The notes: generated from the letters alone by a model not told the origin. DNA of 64,000 bases from Tetrapyrgos nigripes (GCA_013368315.1 JAACJM010000186.1:1-64000); one strand, 5' to 3'. Positions 34,563 through 46,165 are shown, numbered from the stretch's first letter. Translations and numbers: made by a program.

Positions 34563-35133
34563 GAGGTGAGACCGGTGAGGGTTAAATGAAAGAGGAATTG
34601 CATATGGTAGTGGAAGAAAAGCGGGAAATGTGTCGTGAAAGTTCCAACACAGCAGCACTGCCAGCACCGTGACCAAGTAGGACCAAAGTAGGATGAGCAG
34701 TAAAAGATATGATGTTGCGATAACGTGGAACTCAAGTAGCCTTGGCTCTAGTGGACAGTTCTTCTTGAAGCGCTTGAAGGCGACTTGATGGTTGCGAAGG
34801 AAACCCTACGGTGGCTGTGCAACTTTCCATTCTCTTCCTCCTCTCCCGTCTTCGCCGTCTGTTTGCACTCCTTAGAAAAGCTTACAAGTCTGGCGAGAAG
34901 TGCGGCATCACCATATGCACATACGAGATTGAATAAAACAAGTCTATCTATTGCGAGTCAGTAGTACAACAACTTCAAGCGGAGGGTACGGGTACATGTA
35001 TATCTGTGTATGTATGGTTTTGCTTATTGCAACGACAATGATACAATTTTATTTCTTCTTCAACTTCTTCTCATCTTCCTCTCAAGACGCAGATTAGACC
35101 GGACCCTTGACCCACCGTTACCATTTGACGACT
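34563..35133. other. Intergenic with a dispersed repeat
   Basis: TGTCGTGAAAGTTCCAACAC and the next bases (near 34632) repeat the block near 13041. No gene seen; the right part is the 3' side of the transketolase gene. Confidence 0.45.
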
Positions 35134-37563
35134 TTAATGAGAAACAGCAGCAGCCTGAGCCAAAGCCTTAATCTTGACAATGATAGCTTGAGGATCGAGG
35201 TTTTGGTGAGGGATTTGCTCCCAGAGGCCACCGCAGCCTGAACAGGAATCAAACGAGTGAGGGATCATAACGACGGAGTGAGGAATAAGAAACGCACCTT
35301 CTTTAGTCGCACCCATGTATCCAAACTTGGGCGTAAGGTGACGCTCCAAAAGCCAGGTGCCGTATTTTGAACCAAGCTGTACACCAGGAAACGCCTCAGT
35401 CACAGCTCTCATAGGCAAACAATAAAACTCACCCCAGTCTTCTGATTAAAGCTCTCCACAACCAACACAAACGGACTCTGCCCAACCTTCATAAGCGTCT
35501 GCTCATCAATGATATTAAGCGTCGGCTTATTTATCAACCCCACATCCAACCCTTCCTGCCTACACCTCAAAATTGCATCATAACTCCTATAAAGCATATC
35601 ACCAAAGCTGATAACCCATCCTGCTTTACCCTCTACAATTACTTCGTCCTTTCCAGGAACGAATTGATAATCGGATCCGTAGAAACGTTCCTCGGAGTTG
35701 GGTTTGAGGATATAGGGTACTTTGGAACGAGTGGAATAGACGAAGCGCAGGCCGTGTTCGAAGAAGACGCGGTTGATGACGGCGGTCATTTGGGCCGCGT
35801 CTGCAGGGAAGTAGAGGAAAGATTCGACGTCAGAGAGACCGTTGTCGGCGAACATGTTGTTGATACCAAAGTGGCAGGTGTTATCAGCCATTTCGTCGAC
35901 TGGGAAGGGAAGGAGGGGTTAGTTACCCAGGTATTTGCGCGTTTATTTGACGAGAGAACGAAACTCACCTCCAGCATGCGAGAAATGACAGAGGACGTTA
36001 CAGTTGTTCAGTCTTGCCATGGTGACTTCACTGAGAATCATCTCCAAGAAGGCGCTGAAGGTTGAGAAGACACCAAACTTGTCCTTGTCGAAACCGAAAC
36101 CGGCAGCAGCGGAAAAGTTGCCACGTTCCATGATACCGGAGGTGACGAAGACTTCTGGGTGCTTCTGGTGAATGGATTTGAGACCGGTGGAGCCCTCGAG
36201 GTCAGCTATGGGTAGAAAGGCAGGCTCAATACACTGGAAAGGTAGTCGTTAAGGAAACTCACTGTCAATAACCATGACCTTGGCCTTGGCTTCCTCCTTG
36301 CTAAGCTTGTCCAACACCCCGTTGACTGCCTCACCGAAGACAACACGGTTGGCACCAAGATCCTTTGAGCAGCCGATGTACAAGTAAGGTTGGGAATGAG
36401 GCTTAATGTTGAGGAGGATGTCCGCAAAGTTGGGGTATCCTCTCTTCTGGAGGTAGTTGATGGCAGCCTTGACGGGAATGACGTCGTGTCCGTGCGTGCT
36501 ACCCTCAATTTCGTCAACACCAGGAGCCATCTTTCGCTTGGAGACGACTGGAGAGGGATGTCAGTATCACATACACAAAAAGAGGGATTGAGAAAACGCA
36601 CCAGCAGCAGGTCCATTAGAGTTGACAACCTTTGCAACACCAGACCACAAAGAATCGATATCCTCTCCGTCTACGGTAATGACCTCCAATCCGTGTCCCT
36701 TCAGAGTCTTCTCCAAATCGAAGCCCTTCAAGTATTCTGAAGGGTGTCCGGCAATGGTCACGTCATTGTCATCAATGAACAACTTGACGTTGAGGCCCTT
36801 GGCTACGGCGAGACGAGCAGCCTCAGCATCGTTACCCTCTTGCTGGGAACCGTCAGAACCCAAACAGAAGACTTTCTTGCCAGGGTTGGCCATAGCGATA
36901 CCGTTGACCAAAGGCCAAACATGACCGAGACGGCCAGAAGAGAACTTGACTCCTGGAGTTAAGCCGAGTTCGGGATGACCAGGGAGTTTGGAGTTGGCTT
37001 CACGGTAGTGAAGGAGATGGGAGGCAGGAAGGGAGCCCTCGAGGGCAGAGAGAAGGTATTGAGTAGCGACACGGTGTCCTATCGGGTGCAATAGAAACGC
37101 GATCAGGGACGCGTTGATTAGATTGATCAAGTCCGATGAAAGTCCGATGAAAGACTCACCAGCTTCGTCGAAGAGAATTGGGACGTAGTCTGCAGGAGAA
37201 GCCTCGAGCAAAGCAAGGAGCATACAAACTTCTGGAACAGTGTCATAGGCACCACCTAAAAAAAGAGCGGATTAGGACGATCAGGACCGATCAGGGCAGA
37301 TCAGACTCACCAGTGTGTCCACTGACACCTCGAGCAGCTCCAGTTGCAGTGAAGAGTACAATAACATCACGCAAGAGCTGGATGTTGGCTTTCAGAGTTG
37401 ACCGCTGTTCCTCGGTCAGCTGGGGCTTGCTGGGGTCGAGGGAGAGCCTGATAAAAAGCAACGTGCGTTGTAGTCAGTGTCAGTCCTTGAACTGTTTTCA
37501 ACACTCTACGCACTTTTTGAACTGCTTGAGGTCGATGGGAAATTCAGAATCTGCACCTGGCAT
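35134..37563 (-). CDS. Transketolase-like thiamine-diphosphate enzyme, 643 aa
   Basis: Nine exons on the minus strand: 37563-37514, 37447-37311, 37255-37160, 37078-36602, 36547-36263, 36205-35969, 35899-35433, 35376-35298 and 35237-35134 (1932 nt). Transketolase landmarks are SGHTGGAYDTVPE, SGRLGHVWPLVNGIAMA, and the ThDP/Mg signature GSDGSQQEGND ending in FIDDND. The pyrimidine-domain region follows with STFSAFLEM and HFSHAGVDEMADNTCHFG, and the C-terminal domain with ESFNQKTGLGSKYGTWLLE. Known family role: two-carbon ketol transfer in the pentose phosphate pathway, or related dihydroxyacetone synthase chemistry. It looks divergent from the canonical fungal enzyme, so the exact donor and acceptor are uncertain. 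No peroxisomal SKL is present (ends VSH). A TATAAA-like box lies about 75 nt upstream. Confidence 0.9.
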
Positions 37564-37636
37564 TTTGGTAGTGGTAGTGATGGTGGTGGTGAAGAAAGAA
37601 GATGGGATGTTTGTAGAACCAGAGCGGTAATCTGCG

Positions 37637-37645
37637 TTTATAAAT
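37637..37645 (-). promoter_or_regulatory. TATA-like box of the transketolase-like gene
   Basis: TTTATAAAC on the minus strand, about 75 nt upstream of the ATG at 37563. Confidence 0.5.
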
Positions 37646-38845
37646 TTGGAGCGGGTGGGTCCGGTCACCTTATCCGTGACTCCACCGTTTCCATAAACTC
37701 CCTCGGCCGTCCCTGCTAACGTGAAACCGGTTCCTGGTCAATGTAGAATGTTCTCAGTCACTCTCAGCTACTCTCTTGCTACATTTCCAATGCATTTTCT
37801 TCAGTTTTCATCCAGAGAGGAAACTACACCTTGCGGTCTGGAACGGTGTTCGTGGAATTTGAATGACGCGTGACGGTCTAGAGGTATGTAGCATATTAGT
37901 GAGTGCTGATCATCAGACAGAAGTGCAAGCGTTTAAGACTCAAGCAACGCAACGGATTAATGTTGCGGTCTGACCGGATAAGAGTCGGTCCAGACTTCAC
38001 GGTAACTTGAAGAGCTGTTACGCTCTCACTACTGGTCCTGGGGTACATCGGGTTCCTGAATGCACAAATGAGCCGTGAAAACGTTCGTTCAAGGTGCGTG
38101 ATATGTCTTTTCTGGATTTGTAAATTGACCTCTCGTCGGTACAGACTACAAGGCCTGGGAACCTTCGAGTAACTAGGCTACAAAGGAGGAAGAAAGAGCA
38201 TGCTAAACAAGCGGAAAGACTAAAGTCAAGTTCTGAGCTGAAAGCCGTGCGGCACGTTCAGGTGAGTTCAACGAATCGCAGTCTGCAATGAGGGTCGTTT
38301 ACAGCAGTGCATTGGCGTCTAAGTTCGACACAGGTATTTCAAAGCTTCGAGGCAGCGAAGACCTGCGGCCTAACCGGATAATTCTGTTTGTGAAGATAGA
38401 ACTTAATCACAAAGTTGCTGTGTTCCCACTGGTCTTCCCGAGTGATGCCAGGCTCCTATAATGTGCAGGCTGAGTAACTTGAACGAACCATCAGAATACG
38501 CTCAAGGTGCGTAATATGTTTTTCCTGAATATGGCCGTAGGCATACAAGACTGACAGCCTTTGCCAAGTGACTACTGAAGTATCAATGCCTTGGTAAGAT
38601 TTCTCCCCACTGGCAGCCCCCCTCCCTACGCGCTATCATACTCTATGGGGCGCTGGGTCGACATTTCGAGAGTCTTCTGAACTCGCTGAAGGTCGCAGGT
38701 TTAGTTGGATAGCAAGCTGCCATGGATATCACAACCAGGATGCCGGTCTGTGAAGAATGGTAAGTTGTCATTAGACTAAGTACCGAAATGAAAATTGAAA
38801 CGAGCCTCCTTGCTTGAATCAGCGTCGATCTCGTGGTAATGAATG
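37646..38845. other. Intergenic with a diverged direct repeat
   Basis: Two related blocks, about 37960-38130 and 38355-38530, share TAACCGGATAA-type words, CACTGGTC, TCAAGGTGCGT(G/A)ATATGT and TTTTCCTG in the same order. No gene seen. Confidence 0.4.
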
Positions 38846-39488
38846 CTAGTATGCCGACGACGTTGATACATTGTACAAACGACCGTCAAAGTGATGATTT
38901 GCCGTCATTGGCATTGACCCGGACATCATGTCCCTCGGAGACGTTGACATTGTGGCGCTGCCGGCATGAGGTTGGGGAGACTCGCCATGATGACTTGAGT
39001 AACTTGGGTAATGAACCGGAGTTGGCATATCGATAGTAGGATTTAAAAAGGTGGAGTGGTCTTCGCAGATGATCTGAAGTGGGGAAACTTCGTTGGCATT
39101 CGCAAGTTGCTCAGAGTCACTGGATGGTCGCAGGCAGCTTCGAATATAATCATCACAACATCGTGGTCAGTTTGCGTTGGTCTTTGGGAAGCAACTTGAG
39201 TTTCGAAACTCACCTCATCAGCTTCTTGGTTGAAAACCAAAATGCTCGAAGACGAAGAAAACACTGGCAGTATTGTCGAGAGGCTGACGACCGCTGCCCC
39301 TTTTGCGATACTGATGACCGAACGTTGGACACACTGGCAGCAGCCTGAGGATAAATGTGGTTGTGTATCTCGGTGATTTGATTTCCACCAACGATGTTCA
39401 TGTTGGATCTATCGAGGGCGAATTGATGGGCATGAGCGAGTATCGACTGGGAGCGTGAACAGTGATATGAGCAAGGCGGGGTGTCCAT
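38846..39488 (-). CDS. Small two-exon protein, 188 aa, paralogue of the gene at 53271
   Basis: Exons 39488-39214 and 39137-38846 with a 76-bp intron; 567 nt in total. The first exon holds SQSILAHAHQFALDRSNMN then IVGGNQITEIHNH and a basic hydrophobic end (RLRAFWFSTKKLM). The second exon is Ser/Pro/His/Met-rich and ends STSSAY. Exon layout, intron phase and the motif Q-F-x(I/L)DRSxxNxVGxxxIT match the gene at 53271-53980. The same N-x-V-G-(R/G)-(D/N)-x-I signature precedes NACHT domains in many mushroom STAND proteins (my recollection), but no NTPase follows here. No signal peptide or catalytic motif, and the function is unknown. A TATA box is about 115 nt upstream. Confidence 0.65.
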
Positions 39489-39602
39489 TGGTCTCTACCG
39501 GGGACACGAAGGTAGGAGAGGGGATTGTCGTGAAGCCCGCGTAGACGCTGATGAGCGATCGGAAGTCTTTAAGTATCCCTAGAGCATCTGAACAGACTGT
39601 GA

Positions 39603-39610
39603 CTTTATAA
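39603..39610 (-). promoter_or_regulatory. TATA box of the 188-aa gene
   Basis: TTATAAAG on the minus strand, about 115 nt upstream of the ATG at 39488. Confidence 0.45.
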
Positions 39611-40282
39611 GCCATTCGGTGAAGAGAAAGAAAAAAATTAAATTACAACGGAGATGGCTCGCATCTCAACGTCAACTACATCGACTAAAAAAGGAAGCCA
39701 TCATATCTCCAAGCTTACTACAAGCTTTTCAATTATCGGGAAGGAATATGCGGGCGCTCTAACGCCAAAACAACTGCTGGGACGGCGCGATGGTTTACTG
39801 CAGCGCAATACAGGGTATTATCGGAGTAAAGTGATTCTGGGGACATTTGCTGGTGTCGGTTTCTACAGGCTGATATCTTTCCGACCAAATCGAACAAAGA
39901 TAAGTACCACAGCAAAAACTTTTCAACACTGGTATAGGAGAGTTCCCCTTCGTTGCTTCATCATAGATCCAATCTCTCCTGAGTTTCTCAGATTCACAGG
40001 CTGCTCTTGAATAGTACATGGTGCCTGCTGCTGCTGCGGTGTCTCCGGGACTGAACGTTTCGTAACGAATGCTTCCCTTCGTACTTACGAGGTTTGTAGA
40101 TCTCAATGGCGGACACAGCTCTCCGCACCTTAGATCGTCTTTGGATATATCATCCACCCAGATAGGACTAGCATCAACTCCTTTCTGATATCACTATCGA
40201 CGCTGACGATGGGATTACACGCGTCTATCAGTTGGTAGGTACCCGTTCAGTTGAGCTACTTACCCATCACTTGATTCATTTT
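39611..40282. other. Accessory intergenic sequence with a duplicated exon-like block
   Basis: At about 40030-40120 lies one copy of a block (minus-strand words AIEIYKPRK and YETFSPGDTAA) repeated at about 41370-41465 and in part at 41530-41580. Otherwise no gene is supported. Confidence 0.4.
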
Positions 40283-41225
40283 AATGATGATTCTCCTTCC
40301 TCCGATTCGAATTGCTTCCGAGTGTTCTGAATGTACTACATAGACAACCTAAAAGGAGCGCTTTGAGAATATATTGAGAATATATATATTGCCTCAACGT
40401 CAACGCCTCACATAGGTGTGATTTCGAAATCTTGCTGCCTAGTGACTACCGGTACTTACCTGAGCAGAGAAATAATGATGATTCTCCTTCCTCCAATTCG
40501 AATTGATTCCGAGTGCTCCGAATGTACTAGGCAACCTAAAAGGAGCGCTTTGAGAATATATTGAGAATATATATATATACCTCAACGTCAACGCCTCACA
40601 TAGGTATGATTTCGAAATCTTGCTGCCTAGTGACTACCGGTACTTACCTGAGTAGAGAAATAATGATGATTCTCCTTCCTCCAATTCGAATTGATTCCGA
40701 GTGCTCCGAATGTACTAGGCAACCTAAAAGGAGCGCTTTGAGAATATATTGAGAATATATATATTGCCTCAACGTCAACGCGTCAACGCCTGACACAGCT
40801 GTGATTTCGAAATCTTGCTGCCTATATAGTGACTACCGGTACTTACCTGAGCAGAGAAATAATGATGATTCCCCTTCCTCCGATTCGAATTGATTCCGAG
40901 TGCTCTGAAAGTACTAGACAACCTAAAAGGAGCGCTGTTGAGGATATATTGAGAATATATATATACCTCAACGTCAACGCCTGACATAGCTGTGATTTCG
41001 AAATCTTGCCTACCGGTACCTGAGCAGAGAAATAATGATGGTTCTCCTTCCTCTGATTCAAATTGATTCCGAGTGCTCTGAATGTACTAGACAGCCTGAC
41101 ATAGCTGTGGAAGTAGTAGAGAAATATGTACTTGGCGCGAATTTTAATGATAATTCTCCTTCCTCCGATTCGAATTGATTCCGAGTATTCTGAATGTACT
41201 ATACAACCCAAAAGGAGCACTTTGA
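40283..41225. repeat. Satellite array, ~190-bp unit, five to six copies
   Basis: Copies start near 40283, 40473, 40662, 40861, 41034 and 41144 with AATGATGATTCTCCTTCCTC. Each continues through GATTCCGAGTGCTC, ACCTAAAAGGAGCGCTTTGA, an ATATATAT run, CCTCAACGTCAACGCC and GATTTCGAAATCTTGC. The last two copies are shortened (about 173 and 110 bp). Confidence 0.88.
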
Positions 41226-41431
41226 GAATATATATAGTGCCTCAACGTCAATGCCTGACATACATAGCTGTGGAAGCAGAGAAAAAAGAGATTGAAATTT
41301 GCCATGCACATGGCACTGATCCACATCCGTTGGGATGTCCTGCGAGATAGTAAGCAATTATTCGAATAGTACATGGTCCCTGCTGCCGTGTCTTCGGGAG
41401 TGAACTTTTCGTAACGAGAACACTTCACTTC

Positions 41432-41990
41432 CTATTTGTGAGGTTTGTAGATCTCAATGGCGTCCTGTGATCCAGCGCCGAATGAGGATAGTAGGCATGC
41501 ACCTTCCAATTTGAACGTATCAATCTTGGTCCTTGCTGCCGTGTCTTCGGGACTCAACGTTTTGTAACAAAGACTTTTACCCGGATCTAGTTGAGGTCGG
41601 ATTCCAAACGCAACTATCCTTCTCCAAACCGCTACACTCGCTCTCAGAGGGCGCATTCCACACGGACCTCCAATGTCAACAATTCGTATTTTGATCGGAG
41701 AACCGGGAATAGGTGCAACCGTTGTCTGACTTTACGGCCACGCTGCTCATACACCAAATCGAAGTGCAAATGCGACCAGAGACACGGCGTCTCCAGGGCT
41801 ATCTGGTGCCATTGTGAGCACATCCGAGAGATTGCAGAAGCAGGTGCAAGGATCCGAGTCTTAGGCTTATCGCCCAACGCTTTCTCAACCAAGGGACCAG
41901 ACGGATCGCACCACCACATGAATATCTCCAACAAAAGCTCCACCGATAGCTTTTCGAGGGGAACGGTTTCCTTCCTTTCTTGACTTTGCG
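41432..41990 (-). pseudogene. F-box protein relic
   Basis: The minus-strand frame reads VPLEKLSVELLLEIFMWW, then ILAPASAISRMCSQWHQIA and LETPCLWSHLHFDL, a typical mushroom F-box start (substrate adaptor of SCF ubiquitin ligases). The frame stops at 41644. A neighbouring frame continues to IEIYKPHK at 41435. Upstream of the F-box no start is in frame (a TAA lies about 50 nt before). The gene is therefore truncated or broken, and its end has been duplicated beside the satellite array. Confidence 0.6.
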
Positions 41991-42718
41991 CCTCGCAAGT
42001 GCTTTAGACAAACGTAAGAGGAGCATGGACGTTCTTTCCTGGAGGGGTTCAGCGATATGGACAGTTTAGAGCAGATATTGACAGGTACTTTGGGTGTTGT
42101 ACTTTGATAGTCGAAGAGAAAGAAGAAGACCGTTAGTCGTAGGTGAGGCGCGCAAACGCTCACATGGAGGATAGCCTTCCTTCAGTCGGAATCTTTCCGA
42201 GTCTCCGGATGGACTTTGAAGTTTAAAAGGGCCAGAACTGCTGTTAAATAAGAAAATGAACTGGTGCATTTCAGCAGCTCCAGAGTTCGATAGACAGAGC
42301 ACGAGAAGTCGACTAGAAGGTAATTGGAAGGAGTCAAACGGTCTAATCGGATCGCTTAGTCCTCCGAGTCCTCCCAACCGTGACTAGTAGTAGTACAAGT
42401 ACATAAAGTATCGTTCCAATTTTTTCGTAACACAGTCACAAGCCTTGTCGACTGCGTTGCAGATGAGCTGGGATAATAAACGAATAACCCAGCAGAATTA
42501 ACGAGGAGCTAAATTATACGAGACCGTCACCCAGACTGGCCCGTGAACTACTTACTACTACTCATAGAGCGTGGGACGAAGGTGAAGTGATCCAGCCACT
42601 GGCCAGGGTAAGTACTTACATTCTTCCGAGTCGTTTGCAATTCATATTCAGCAGGTAGCATACATCCTACTCGTAAAACCTACTCTATCAACCCTCTCCA
42701 ACATCACGTATCTCTCCA
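41991..42718. other. Intergenic
   Basis: No gene supported. Short frames on both strands lack conserved motifs. Confidence 0.35.
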
Positions 42719-44223
42719 CTAGCACGGAGCATTCAAAATATTCCACTCTCTTGCTTTCGCCTTGTAACTAAACCCCGGAACCGCAGCCAACGCAGGATCC
42801 GTAGGTTCATAACACACAGCAACAATACGACCCGGAAGAAGTGACATCGGAATAACCATCTGATCATTACTGATGAACTTTGCGAATCGAATCATCGGAT
42901 AGACACCACTAGCATCTGCGTTGGGGACTTGAAGACCATAATGATGCGCCGTTAACGCACGGTTATCTTCGAGTTTGGCGCGGTACTTGCTGATGATTTG
43001 GGGGTTGTTGCCGGGTGCGTCGCCGATGACGAGTTTACCGGGTAGGGTTGAGGTTTCGGTGAACCAGATCTGAAAAAGAAGAAGAAAAGATGCAATGGGT
43101 CAGTTTGAAACTTGGAAACCTCTAGTTTTATTTTATTGAAGGGAAGGGTGAGGGTCCGACCGACTGACTGACTGACCTTGGGAAGTTGTTTCCACTGATC
43201 AGCGTCAACGGCATATATTAAGCAGACTTTACCGTTGATACTTGAAACCCAGTCAATCGAACTTCGAATCAAGGAAAAGAAAAAGGCATCAGCACAGCTC
43301 CAGGGACTCGGTCGGACATGGTTACACAAGTAACACTAGGACCAGTGGAAGTGGTACTTATGGCCCGGGCGTCTCAGACAGATACATCCCCACCCCAAGT
43401 TCGGCTTTATTCGCGGACAAGGAAAGATTCCTTTTGCATATTGATCAGCCACTTCCCTAGGTACACCTCGAAATCCTAAAAATTCATGTGCGCGGCGTTC
43501 GAGAGTCTGATTGGTAGTGCTCGCTCTCTTCAAGTCGACATTATGACCAGCCTGGCCGTTAGATTTAGTCGTGGAACCAGTGGTAGTCGTGGTGCCAGAA
43601 GCACCAGAGCCACCTTTGCCAGTACCAGAGTCAGTACCAGTGCCGGTTTTCTTGATAGGGCAGGACTATATCATGGAATGGTTTAGTTCTTGTGGTATAC
43701 AGGAAAGGACGCCCTCGCCTAAGTACTTACCTTGACAGGAACAAAATCACCCAATGGCATTTCATCCGTAGAACCCTTCGAGTTGGAGCTACTCCCAGTC
43801 ACTCCAGTGGAACCAGAACTAGAACCAGAACCAGAACCAGAACCAGTAGTACCACCGGCGCTGCCACTGCCAGTGCGACCACCAGGAGACCCATGGCCAC
43901 TACCGCTCATTTCCATCGAAAGGGAAGTAGGAGAAGAAGTGGTACTAGTACTGGTGCCACTCCTTGAAACACCCGTTAATGGATCCGAGCCTTTGCTGGT
44001 CGGTAGTATCTGCGTTCAAATAACCACAATATCAGCGACTCATCCTTAATCTTCTAGCAGCCTGAGTCAAGATGAACTCTGTACTCACAGGAGAGGCGTT
44101 GACTGTCCCCGTCGATGACAACTGTAGCTGCAGAACAGCCAGATACAGGAGGATTGAGAATATGCCTTTCGACAAATTCGAGATATTGGTCTTGCGCTGG
44201 AGCTGGGACTTGCTGAACATCAT
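42719..44223 (-). pseudogene. Secreted Gly/Ser/Thr-rich protein gene, apparently damaged
   Basis: Starts MMFSKSQLQRK, followed by a hydrophobic helix GIFSILLYLAVLQLQLS and NASP, a likely signal peptide. Then comes a low-complexity Gly/Ser/Thr linker (43720-43950, 43540-43640), RRAHEFLGFRG, then LSANKAELGVGMYLSETPGP, SIDWVSSINGKVCLIYAVDA, and KIWFTETSTLPGKLVIGDAP to the stop at 42719. This order resembles a family of secreted mushroom proteins of unknown function. Two lesions: the LSANKAELG block is one base out of frame with AHEFLGFRG, and the following intron would need donor ATAAGT instead of GTAAGT. The alternative unshifted frame gives an unconserved sequence. Confidence 0.55.
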
Positions 44224-45367
44224 TATGGACGGATGTAAGGCTTGAGACGTGAAGGATCTGGGATCTGGATGGCAAGTGCAGCCCAATGCGTCGCTTTAGC
44301 CAGCTCATCCTTTATTTGAACAATGGTTCAAACATACTTTCAAGGGAGATAGAGGTAGAAGTAGGATGCTGTAGCGAGAACGACTCTGAACTTTCGAGTG
44401 GGCCCTGCCCGAAAAAGCGTTGAGGGTGGAAGATGGAAGAAGAAGTGTTCTCGGAAGGGACCAGCCCTGTAGAGAAGCACTAGCACTAGTAGTAGACTTC
44501 GCCACACGTCGATGCATCCTGGTATATTAATACGACAAGACGATCTTTTTAGAACCCCGAGGGTGCAAAGTAGCCATGCGTGCATACGATTGGTAAGGAT
44601 ACAATCATATATTTGAGACTGACAATGGCACTAGAAGAAATTAATGCAGAGACAGATCTAAAGGGCAAGGCAGAGGCGTGCCTCCAGTGCTTGATTCTTT
44701 GACAATGTCAAGCCTCCAAGACAGTGCAACCAGGACCTGCCTACATATATATTCCGATAGCGAATGAAACGCATACATGTACATGTACATGCAAGACACA
44801 GGTGCGTGTGGGGAAGAGAGGGTTACGAGTTGAGTCAATACTAGTACTAGTAGTCATGGAGAGAGGGTGCAAAGATGAAGCTTACTAGCTTATAGTGTAT
44901 ACGATGCGCTGTCCTGCGGCGTGGACTCACAGTCGTCTTCTTCAAACCGATAATTTTAAACGCAGGTCAGACTACAGTGATAAAGCGGGATGTATGCTGT
45001 GAGTTCTTCGGTTATATATAGGCAAATGCCTAAAGGATGAAGCCTTACTAGTAGCTATCAATGCATTGCCCCGCGACGCGGATTCAACGCACCCGCAGTC
45101 GTCTTCTTCAAACCAATAAACGCAGGTTAGACTATGTACAATGAAAAAGCGGCAAATATGCTGTGAGTTCTTCGGTGCCAAATATATATAGGCAAATGCC
45201 TGCCAGTGAAGGATTGTTCACGTTAGTCCACGCTGCAAAGCACTGCGACTCTAGGATCCAGTGGTACACAAAACCAAAACGCACCTGCAATAGATAACAT
45301 TCAGAAGATGAACCTGCTCCTCGACAGCCATCTCCCCCGTAGCCTCCTCCTGTCATTCAGTAGTTCG
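44224..45367. other. Intergenic with a tandem duplication
   Basis: Two copies of a ~150-bp block, about 44900-45040 and 45060-45200, share GTCGTCTTCTTCAAACC, AAACGCAGGT and GCTGTGAGTTCTTCGG words plus TATATAGGCAAATGCCT. No gene is supported. Confidence 0.5.
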
Positions 45368-45690
45368 TTAATCGATCGCATCCTTGGACACCCCAGAAGT
45401 CCTTCTGCGCTGATCAAGTTCGAAGGAAAGATTGGGTTGGCTGGAAAAAGAGTCAGTCTTCGACGAATTCCTCATGAATGAGATTTTCTGTTTTCCGTAG
45501 ACACCGACCTGGTAGATGTCCTTCCGCTGCCAGACGACACGGAGTCATCCGTTTCGTTTGCACCTTTTTCCGTTTGTCTTTGGTTGATCCATCTCCTGTA
45601 TAACATCACAGGGATGATAGTAAGAATGGTCAAATACATTGTCATAGTATTCCACATCCATGAAAGGGTAGAAAGACGAGGAAAGTCCAT
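45368..45690 (-). CDS. Putative small single-pass membrane protein, 84 aa
   Basis: Exons 45690-45509 and 45440-45368; 255 nt. It begins MDFPRLSTLSWMW in a good start context (CAACCATGG). A single hydrophobic segment (NTMTMYLTILTIIPVMLY) is followed by RRWINQRQTEKG, so the short N-terminus would face away from the basic side. The tail is Ser/Arg-rich and ends VSKDAID. An in-frame upstream ATG at 45843 would add 51 residues of unremarkable sequence. No family recognised; reality rests on the clean splice and the TM-plus-basic layout. Confidence 0.42.
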
Positions 45691-46062
45691 GGTTGTCGTG
45701 GAGAAAGAACAATACAGTGGCTGTGTAACCGTGTGTATGAGCACGCCACAAGACGCGACGCGTCGATTTCTTCTCCACCCTTCCCACCTGCTGCTCCAAA
45801 GTTCCAGAGTTTTCCATCTCTCTGACTCTTGCCACCTAGTCATTTAACCGCTCAAGAAAATGACTCTGTTAACAAAGTACTGATTAGGTTTCCACCTTTG
45901 TGGCTTTGTAGGCGCCTGTTGCGTCACCAGGTCTTCTCCTTCAATTGACAGCAAGCGAAACACTCCACCGTCCTTTATTAAAGTTACTGAGACATTCGTC
46001 ATCGTGCATCATTGGCGTCATAGTACAACCTCGGGCTCGCGGTCATGCACGCCTCTCTGGGG
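45691..46062. other. Divergent intergenic region
   Basis: Lies between the small membrane-protein gene (-) and the Con-6 gene (+). Nothing beyond promoter sequence was seen. Confidence 0.35.
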
Positions 46063-46070
46063 TATAAAAG
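46063..46070 (+). promoter_or_regulatory. TATA box of the Con-6 gene
   Basis: TATAAAAG, 96 nt before the ATG at 46166, in a GGGGTATAAAAGCTCGG context. Such a strong TATA suits an inducible, highly expressed gene. Confidence 0.7.
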
Positions 46071-46165
46071 CTCGGTCGTCGCGTTCTAAACGACAGAACT
46101 CAACCCACAACTTCCAACCACAACTTCAAACCACTTTCACTCTCATCTACACAACTCTTATCATC

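Noticed and set aside
40283..41225. CRISPR-like array
   Set aside because: Units are contiguous 190-bp repeats without spacers, and the host is a eukaryote; it is satellite DNA.
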